From contig VXAZ01002272.1 of the NCBI GenBank assembly GCA_013399875.1, positions 186,001 to 250,000 on the forward strand: a stretch of DNA of 64,000 nt. Reading direction: 5' to 3'. Of the stretch, positions 57,380 to 64,000 are shown one piece after another. How positions within the stretch are numbered: the first letter of the stretch is position 1; each line of letters begins with the position of its first letter. This DNA is from Gymnorhina tibicen (taxonomy: Eukaryota > Chordata > Aves > Passeriformes > Artamidae). The position numbers and the translations under genes were made by a program. The notes under the pieces are model-generated. The model saw only the letters and a program-made list of their open reading frames with translations. It was not told where the DNA came from and did no database searches.

Positions 57380-57718
57380 ACTCATCACTCTCTACAACAC
57401 CTGAGAGACGGCTGTGGCCAGGTGGGGGTCAGCCTCTTCTCGCAAGCAACAAGTGACAGGACAAGAGGAAATGGCCTCAAGTTGTGCCAGAGGAGATTTA
57501 GGTTGGATATCAGGAACAATTCCTTCGCCGAAAGGGTTGTCAGGCATTGGAACAGGCTGTCCAGGGAAGCGGTGGGGTCACCATCCCTGGAAGCGTTCAA
57601 AAAGCGTGGCCCTTGGGGCCGTGGTTTAGTGGCGGGCCTGGCAGTGCTGGGTTAACGGCTGGACTCGACGATCCCGGAGGTGCTTGCCAGCCGAACCCGC
57701 TCCACGGCTCGGTGATTC
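57380..57718 (+). mobile_element. CR1 LINE, right part of the split copy, ending in the THOC1 promoter region
   Basis: The CR1 continues here: tcatcactctctacaac, gtgacaggacaagaggaaat, ggcctcaagttgtgccag, a block like aggcattggaacaggctgtc, then ggctggactcgacgatcc. Its 3' tail is unusually GC-rich compared with other copies and blends into the THOC1 CpG island about 105 bases before the start codon. The open frames spanning 57221-57655 derive from it. Confidence 0.9.
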
Positions 57719-57823
57719 CCCGATTATCCCGCCGCCAAAGCCGACGGACCCCGCCCTCCTCCCTCTTCCCGCCGGGAGGACGGCGGTCGTGGCGTCATCG
57801 GCGCGCGCCGCGCGGCCGGGAAC

Positions 57824-57871
57824 ATGTCGCCGCCGCTCTTCAGCCTGCCCGAGGCGCGGCTCCGCTTCACG
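57824..57871 (+). CDS. THOC1: THOC1 exon 1 (start codon)
   Basis: ATG at 57824 in context gggaacATGtcg opens sixteen codons ending R-F-T at donor gtgagc. The peptide [12 protein letters not shown] agrees with the human N-terminus apart from two missing residues, which fixes this start. Confidence 0.95.
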
Positions 57872-60800
57872 GTGAGCCTCCCCCGCCTCCCTCCTGCCTT
57901 CCCTCCGCCCCTCCATCCTTCCCTCCATCCTTCCCTCCATCCCCGTCGCTCGGACGGGGGCCGGCCGGGCGGGAAGCTGCGGGGCCGGGCTGTGCCTCGG
58001 CGCCTCCGGGCCCGCGGCCCAGCCGGGGCTGCTGCCGGGAGCGGCCCGGGCGCTCCTTTATGGAGCGCTCAGCGCGGCCGAGGTACGGCGGTGTGGGAGT
58101 GAGGACGGGCTGCACGCCCGCTCTGCCAAGGGGAAGATCAGCCTTCAGGTTAGCGACAATTAATGTAAAAGACAGTGAAGGTGTGGCGTGCCCCCCCCCG
58201 CAGCAAAACGCCCGAGCATATTGCACTTGCCGCCTCTGCTCCTCTGCTGAGGGATGCTTTTCCTTTGCCAGAGCATGAGGGCTGCCTGCATGTATACGCA
58301 GGCCTCTGGATCCCGTCGTTTGCGACCCAGGTTGTCAGACAGGAGGGCGGGATTTGCACAGAAGTGGTCGAGGCACAAGCACTCGTTCCATTAGATAGAT
58401 TTTGTAACAGGAAATAATAATTTTTAGACCATCTTCTTAGTAGGAGTCATGTGCTTTTCAACACCTTCCTAAATGCAGGACTTGCAGGGATCCTATGCAA
58501 GTTTGTAGGTGATACAAAGTTGGGAGGAGCTATTAACTCCCTTGAAGACAGAGAGGCTCTCAGGCACATGATGTGATTCTTCGGGCTGTCTGTGCAGGGC
58601 CAGGAGTTGGACTCGATCATTGTGAGTCACTTCCGACTCAGAATATTCTCTGATTTGTGTCCCAAACAACCATAACCACCTGAAGTTGTGAGCGTGGCAC
58701 GTGAGACAACGATAGATGCAGTGTTGGTCACAACAGCGTGTTCCTCTGTTATCACTTAGAAATGCTATTTTCGCCACGTGTTAGCTCAGGTTTGAGGTGT
58801 GATGCTCTACTAGCTCACGTGTCTAATTTCCTAAGTGCTTGTTATTTGCCCTTCTTGTTACAAAGTGCTCCCTGTAAACCGACACATGGTGTGTGGCAGA
58901 AAGGTTCCTTACTATTTCTGTCCACTGTCAGAGGATAGGAAGATCCTTTTAGTTTTGTACTGGTGTTGTAGCTTTTCTTTCTTTGCATTTTGGTAGACAT
59001 CCACCAGAGAGGCTCTGATTAACAAAAGCATCAAGCCGCTCTTGAACGCATTTAACCAGGTTCCTGGGAGGTAAGTAAAGGCCACTTGGTTTTTTTTAAA
59101 AAGTGCCTATTCAGATAACTTTTAGTAGTCTTTTGCCTGAGTGTTGTTATTACTAAGGTGGAATGTTTGCATTTGCAGTGAAAATGAAAAGAAGTGTACC
59201 TTGGATCAAGCTTTTAGAGTTGTTGTAGAAGAAGAAATAGTAAGTACTTTAAACTGCTGAAGCTTATCTCTTTTTAAACCTCAAATTTCTATTAGCAGGC
59301 TAGTATATTAATGTAACAGCAACTTACTTTAGTGTAAGAAAGCACTGTTTATTAAAAACACGAACTATGTAATAATTAGGTAATTGAGATTAAATACAAA
59401 TGATTCACAGAGATTGGTAGAATCTTGTGTTTTACAGACGTCACACTACGGTGAGAGCTGTTGACTGAGCCTTTTCCAGCAGTTCTTTGTAATGCTTATG
59501 AAAGTCTGCTACATCTTAAAATTCTCATTCATAAATATGCATTGTTCTGTAACTGTACTTACGGAGTGGGTGGAAAGGGTAGGTTTAGAGTAGGTGTCAG
59601 AAAGAAATTCTTCACTGTGAGAGTGGTGAGGCACTGGAACAAGTTGCCCCGAGATATTGTGGATGCCTCATCCCTGGAAGTGATCAAGGTCTGGTCACTT
59701 GGATGGGGCATTGAGCAACCCGGTCTAATGAAAGGTGTCCCTGCCCATGGCAGGGGGATTGGAATTAGGAGATCTTTATGGCCTCTTCAAATCAAAACTG
59801 TTTTGTGATTTGTTACTAATATGTAACGAAGCTGCTTTGTCAGCTGAAAAGAATGATGAAAGGAGTCAAATCATGTATGATCAAATAATACTTGAATGAA
59901 GTCTGAATGTGGGATATTAATTTTCAGAGGTAAATGTATCTCTGTACAGTTGGGTCTTTAGTGGCTGGAAGCAGTCAAGAAAGGTTTCACACTCAATAAA
60001 AACTTACTATAGTTAACTGACAGGTCAAATTTCTTAGATTGTTTTGGAAAGTTGAATGTCAGTATTTGTTTTAAATACGCCTACTTGGAAGCAAGAATTT
60101 TACTTTTGTTAGATACATTTAGGTCAGACTAGAGAATTTCAACACTGTTTTCTTTGTTTAGATAAACAAAGCTCCATGTGAAAATCTCCTGGCAATTATT
60201 TCTCTTGCTATTAATGGAGTCACAGAAGGTGAGCATCTCTCAAATCTATTGGAAGTTTTAGGGACCATTTAGGGGAATTTTAAGATCGTGGTTTCTGTAA
60301 GTCATCTGCAGCAGTTACCTTTGGTGATATGTGACTCTTATGCTAGCAGTAAGTAGGCTTGGGTTTCTTTCAGAAGAGAAATTAAGTATAATATAATTAA
60401 ATTTGGTTGTATATGTGACATTTGTGTTGGAATCTAGAATCTTTTTCTTCTTTTTAATAGATATGCATGGGTTTCATTGCAGCATGATTAGCATTTTCTG
60501 TCTTTGTCCAGCACTCTAAAATGGTTAGAAGTTTCCCAGCATAATTTCAGGGATGACACCACAGAGGCAGAGAGGTAAAATGACTTGGTAGAGCCAGAAA
60601 TAACATCTCCTGGATATTTGTGCTCGTCTCCTGTCAGTACATGGCTGGTTTTTAGATACTTGAGTCTGTTTCTGTAACAATTTTTTGTGTCAGAAATCAG
60701 TATGCTGATCTCTTCTGAAGTGACTTTTGAGCTCTTCCTTTTTTGTTCACATTATTTATTTGTTCACATTATTCATCAAAAATTGTTTATTTTGGTAAGT

Positions 60801-63629
60801 TTAGGTCAACTACATGTATGTTTTATGAGCGTAGAATAACAAGAACTGTGATATGAGAAATGCAGGCACTACCTACACAGCATGGATGGATGGCCTTGGA
60901 GCACTGTTTTAGTGGTGCTTGTCAGGCTTCATGGATACGTGTAGTGTGACTAACTGTGGATTTAGAAGTCTGAAAGAGTTCACTTGCAGTCTGCAAAAAG
61001 ATGTAACACTGTTTTGGACTTTGAGGTCATTAGAACAGTGATTTTTTTAGTATTTGTTTTACGTTACTGCAAAGCTTTTTCAAATCTCATTTGATTATGT
61101 GTAGAAATAGCTTTAATGAAAGTTCACATTTTAGTCCAAGCTTTCTGTTAGGAAGAAAGACTTTTTTCTTCTTTTTTTTTTAAATAAAATGTCCTTCAAG
61201 TGCAATGCATCTTTATTTTTTATATTTTAGTTCAAATTTGTTGAATAAAAGATTCCCTGTTCCTCGCAGGTATCTGCACTGCATCAACTCCTTTTGTGCT
61301 TTTGGGGGATGTTCTGGATTGCCTACCTTTGGATCAGTGTGACAAAATTTTCACTTTCGTGGAGAAAAATGTTGCTACATGGAAATCGGTAGGTGTTTTT
61401 GCAAAATGTTGTATAGTTTTGCCAAAGCTTTTGTCTACATGAACCATTTTTACGAACAGAATTTAACTGTCTTTGTAGCTGACACATAAGTGTCAGGAAC
61501 TCCAGAGATAGCACCTGAAAAACATTCCACTTCCTCGTTTCCCAGCCTGGATTGTCTAACCAGAACTTCCTCCCATAGTCATTAATTCAGGCTGGTTTGT
61601 TTCAGATAACATTATGGCCCCTGATATATTCACAAAATGTTGTCATTAATTCAAGTATCTACCAATTTCTTTCTCCTGCCTTCAAATCACCAGTATTGTG
61701 AACACTCTAAATCTTTTGTGAGTGCTCTTTGCGTATTTGTATAAATCATACATGGAGTAATAAAGGAAATGAGTGTAAAAATTAGTGTGTTCAAAGAAAA
61801 AAAAGTGGGTGCTGCTCTTACAGTTCACTGTCACACATGGTTTTTCTTTATGAAGCCTGGATGTAAATGTGTTTTATGCTTTCTTTGAATTCGTGGGACT
61901 TGTTTTATCTTGCCTTTTCGTGAAACCTGCCTGTTATGTAAGGAAAGACTCAAATTTAGAGTTATCTGTGGGAGTGATTCATACTTACTCGTATCTTGTG
62001 ATTGGATTAAATCTACTCAAGAAGATTTTATGATCTCTTAATATTCTAAATACCTTTACTCTGTTTCAGAACACATTTTACTCTGCAGGGAAAAACTACT
62101 TGCTACGCATGTGCAATGGTGAGTGGTAGTTTTTCAGGGAGAGGGGAGCAGTATTAACTTCCTATCTCAGCAAATGAAAGTGAGTTTAATAATTTCATTT
62201 AAATTCAGATGTGTTCAATAAATAATAAAGATAAAAGGTGCATCTCTCAGCAGATAAAAATTCACGAGTCTTGTTTATTAATATAAAAGTCATTCAGACC
62301 TCAGGGAACTTTCTTCATCAGTGGAGATCATTATAGAGGAATATCATTCCTCAGCAATGACAAGGCTCGTATCAGAGGCTGTATTTGAGTAGGATTCATT
62401 CAGACTTATTTTTTATTGGTGTTGAAGGTGTTAAAAGAATTGGCAGAATGCATTTGGAAAAATATGTCTGATCAGAGGGAGTCACTGGCATTTAAATTTA
62501 CAAATATGAGCTTCCTTTCGTTGGCTCTGTCAGTCATGTAATTAGAAAGTTGTGAATTCTGTTACATGAGAAAGGAAAAGAGAGATAAATACTAATATTC
62601 TGTATTTTTATGATATCTAGACCTCTTAAGAAGATTATCTAAGTCACAAAACACAGTCTTTTGTGGAAGAATTCAGCTGTTCTTGGCTCGGTTATTTCCA
62701 CTTTCAGAAAAGTCAGGTGAGATTTTTTGCATTTCATCACACTTAACATTAAGACTAAATAAGCTGAACCTTGTAAGTTTCTGTTGGTTGCAGACCAAAT
62801 CCAGTTGGACCAAATCACTTCGCACTTGTATCCTAGTTCTTGTGTCTGTCCTTGCTGTTGTGACTTTTATTTGCTTTGAATTCAAACATAAGTTTTGAAT
62901 GCTCTGAATATTGAGTATCAGCATTTCATAAGTAGCTAACTGAATGAACAGACTTAGGAACTTCACAGCTTCTAAAACTTACCCTTTGTTTTTCACAGGG
63001 CTTAACCTACAGAGTCAGTTTAACCTGGAAAATGTCACTGTTTTCAATACCAATGAACATGAGAGCACTCTGGGACAGAAGGTGAAAATTCCTATGTCAT
63101 TTTTCACTGATCCTGCAGTAAACAGGTTGGATTGTTTGCACAAAATGTGTTTGGGACTGTCGGTTCATCATTTGGTTGTTCCTCTGCCAGACCAAGCTGT
63201 AGTTTTGGGAATAGGGATGTTACCTGGAACATTAAACTGTGCACTTTGAGGGGAAGAAGATTGATTTGATCATGAGGAATAAGGACTTCACTTACTGTGC
63301 AAAGTTTTCCCCACAGTGTGCAGAGGACAGAGCTGTCTCTTCAGCTTTTTTCAGGAGAAGTGAGGCTACCATTGCATTAAGACACAAATTTGTTACACAT
63401 TTTACAGGTATAATACTTCAGAGATCTTTTGAGTTACCAGCTTAAGCTTTCTGATCCAATATGTAATTGAATGTTTGTAGTAAAGAACACTGTAAGAACC
63501 CTATGCAAACTGTAGTGGCATTTGTATAAATTTTAATTATTTTTTTCCTATTTAGCACACCGAGGAGAGGGAAGAAGGGATGGATGTAGAAGAAGGTGAA
63601 ATGGGAGATGATGAAGCACCAACAAGTTG
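57824..63629 (+). CDS. THOC1: THO complex subunit 1 (HPR1/p84), exons 1-9; gene continues beyond the window
   Basis: Nuclear subunit of the THO complex, which with UAP56 and ALYREF forms TREX and couples transcription and splicing to mRNA export. The exons are 57824-57871, 58997-59070, 59179-59240, 60162-60228, 61270-61388, 62070-62118, 62621-62716, 62999-63081 and 63556-63629. All have GT-AG borders and compatible phases, giving 672 nt (224 codons) without a stop. The start [12 protein letters not shown] matches the human start with two residues fewer. The covered part is the conserved N-terminal helical region and the first acidic segment. The human protein is about 657 residues, so the remaining two thirds, including the C-terminal death domain, lie to the right. 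Transcription starts in a CpG island, consistent with a housekeeping gene. Confidence 0.97.
57911..57942. repeat. 12-base tandem repeat ctccatccttcc, about 2.7 copies
   Basis: Perfect repetition of the unit in the C/T-rich beginning of THOC1 intron 1. Confidence 0.9.
58446..58660 (+). mobile_element. CR1 LINE copy with internal deletion
   Basis: The left half resembles the end of the CR1 reverse-transcriptase frame (agtttgtaggtgatacaaag, then ttgggaggagc). The right half is the CR1 3' tail (gcagggccaggagttggact, then gaatattctctgat). The usual intervening CR1 3' UTR is missing, so the copy is internally deleted. Confidence 0.85.
58997..59070 (+). CDS. THOC1: THOC1 exon 2
   Basis: The 74-nt exon after acceptor ttggtag encodes [10 protein letters not shown] and K-P-L-L-N-A-F, ending with a split serine codon at gtaagt. 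It is close to the human segment. Confidence 0.94.
59179..59240 (+). CDS. THOC1: THOC1 exon 3
   Basis: The 62-nt exon after acceptor tttgcag encodes [13 protein letters not shown], then V-V-V-E-E-E-I, ending in phase 0 at gtaagt. The first part is identical to human as I recall it. Confidence 0.95.
59241..60161 (+). other. THOC1: THOC1 intron 3
   Basis: A 921-base intron between gtaagt and tgtttag, containing one CR1 3' copy. Nothing else was recognised. Confidence 0.9.
59575..59811 (+). mobile_element. CR1 LINE 3' fragment
   Basis: Recognisable CR1 blocks: gaaagaaattcttcactgtg, ggtgaggcactggaac, catccctggaagtg, gagcaacccggtctaatg, and ctgcccatggcaggggg leading to the tail. It lies in THOC1 intron 3 in the sense orientation. 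Confidence 0.93.
60162..60228 (+). CDS. THOC1: THOC1 exon 4
   Basis: The 67-nt exon after acceptor tgtttag encodes [17 protein letters not shown] and continues to G-V-T-E, ending with one G at gtgagc. Confidence 0.94.
60229..61269 (+). other. THOC1: THOC1 intron 4
   Basis: A 1.0-kb AT-rich intron with a T run near 61170. No repeat element or RNA gene was recognised. Confidence 0.9.
61270..61388 (+). CDS. THOC1: THOC1 exon 5
   Basis: The 119-nt exon after acceptor ctcgcag encodes [19 protein letters not shown] and then [11 protein letters not shown], ending in phase 0 at gtaggt. This block is almost identical to human. Confidence 0.96.
61389..62069 (+). other. THOC1: THOC1 intron 5
   Basis: A 681-base AT-rich intron; nothing else was seen. 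Confidence 0.9.
62070..62118 (+). CDS. THOC1: THOC1 exon 6
   Basis: The 49-nt exon after acceptor gtttcag encodes [16 protein letters not shown], ending with one G at gtgagt. Confidence 0.96.
62119..62620 (+). other. THOC1: THOC1 intron 6
   Basis: A 502-base AT-rich intron; nothing else was seen. Confidence 0.9.
62621..62716 (+). CDS. THOC1: THOC1 exon 7
   Basis: The 96-nt exon after acceptor atatctag encodes [16 protein letters not shown], then [13 protein letters not shown], ending with one G at gtgaga. Confidence 0.96.
62999..63081 (+). CDS. THOC1: THOC1 exon 8
   Basis: The 83-nt exon after acceptor tttcacag encodes [17 protein letters not shown] and ends S-T-L-G-Q-K in phase 0 at gtgaaa. 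Confidence 0.96.
63082..63555 (+). other. THOC1: THOC1 intron 8
   Basis: A 474-base intron beginning gtgaaa. The open frames that cross exon 8 continue into it only by chance. Confidence 0.9.
63556..63629 (+). CDS. THOC1: THOC1 exon 9 (acidic segment)
   Basis: The 74-nt exon after acceptor ctatttag encodes [22 protein letters not shown], an acidic stretch also present in human, ending with TG of a split cysteine codon at gtgagc. It is the last THOC1 exon in the window. Confidence 0.95.
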
Positions 63630-64000
63630 GTGAGCTTACAGAAACTTTAAAAGCTGAAGCAAAGCATTATAAAGTGAAAGGAAAAAAGCTGTTCGGGAAA
63701 TATCCTTAAATGTTGTGGTCCAAATTCTCCTCATCTCCTGCCCTCTGAAGATTAGATGTATCTAATTAGTGAAGACTCCTGGCAGTGCCTTAACTGTTTT
63801 AAGTTGCCTGGAAGACAGAAATGTACAGATTTGAAAAAGTTGCATACCCTGGCTGAGAACCACTCTGGTTTTGACAGTTTTCCAAATTCCCTTCACAAAA
63901 CTTGTTGTGATAAGAGGTATTCAGGGGTTTTGAGTATATGCTTTAGGAGAAAAAGCTGTGGTCCTCTTCATTCCCCAGATAGTGAAAAACTCCTAAGATC
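63630..64000 (+). other. THOC1: Start of THOC1 intron 9, cut by the window edge
   Basis: Begins with donor gtgagc after the split cysteine codon. The following exon (expected to continue S-I-P-I-D-Y as in human) is not in the window. Confidence 0.85.

Larger units (their letters stand above)
57650..58150 (+). promoter_or_regulatory. THOC1: THOC1 CpG island promoter
   Basis: A dense run of CpG-rich sequence surrounds the THOC1 start codon, in sharp contrast to the AT-rich flanks. It covers the presumed transcription start, the first exon and the beginning of intron 1. No TATA box is evident, as is usual for housekeeping genes. A cgtcat element near 57792 resembles a CREB/ATF half-site; this is suggestive only. 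Overlapping long open frames on both strands here reflect GC richness. Confidence 0.85.
57872..58996 (+). other. THOC1: THOC1 intron 1
   Basis: A 1.1-kb intron whose 5' third belongs to the CpG island. It holds a short 12-base-period minisatellite (57911-57942), a C run near 58191-58200 and a CR1 copy (58446-58660). Confidence 0.9.

Noticed and set aside
57867..58226. Minus-strand open frames in THOC1 intron 1, as a possible divergent gene
   Set aside because: They are low-complexity G/E/R-rich translations of the CpG island and the C/T-rich repeat, with no recognisable protein or splice structure.
57547..58278. Plus-strand open frame of 243 codons across the THOC1 start
   Set aside because: It crosses CR1 sequence, the CpG island and THOC1 intron 1 in a frame different from the THOC1 start codon. 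The length follows from GC-rich DNA having few stops.

Overview
The window is vertebrate nuclear DNA, almost certainly from a bird. Coding sequence is split into GT-AG exons, the interspersed repeats are mostly CR1 LINE 3' ends, and there is one avian-type solo LTR. The gene order also fits: COLEC12 followed by THOC1 on the same strand matches the human 18p11.32 neighbourhood (THOC1 and COLEC12 adjacent and co-oriented). I cannot name the species from the sequence.

Layout. Positions 1-22474 contain no recognisable exon and are best read as the 3' part of a long COLEC12 intron 1; the first exon (cytoplasmic N-terminus) was not found and should lie upstream. COLEC12 exons 2-9 then run on the + strand from 22475 to 38408. 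They encode the transmembrane segment, a long coiled-coil stalk, a collagen region of about 49 uninterrupted Gly-X-Y triplets, and a C-type lectin domain with a galactose-type QPD motif. A 3' UTR and poly(A) signal follow near 39009. A spacer of about 18 kb (39030-57700) has no gene I can support; it holds simple repeats, small tandem duplications, a hairpin and the end-proximal repeats. THOC1 starts at 57824 in a CpG island and continues off the right edge; nine exons (57824-63629, 224 codons) are present, about a third of the protein.

How the genes relate. COLEC12 is a type II membrane scavenger receptor/collectin acting at the cell surface. THOC1 is a nuclear subunit of the THO/TREX mRNA export complex. 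They are neighbours by synteny, not functional partners.

Most notable points: a CR1 element split by a minus-strand solo LTR lies directly upstream of THOC1, and its 3' tail merges into the THOC1 CpG island; a minus-strand frame at 643-1348 looks like a decayed coding sequence of unknown identity; an isolated CpG-dense patch sits at about 5180-5430 in AT-rich intronic DNA; and two competing acceptors exist for the last COLEC12 exon. I found no clearly new biological system. All splice sites were placed by eye from phase, consensus and remembered human protein sequence, without alignment tools.
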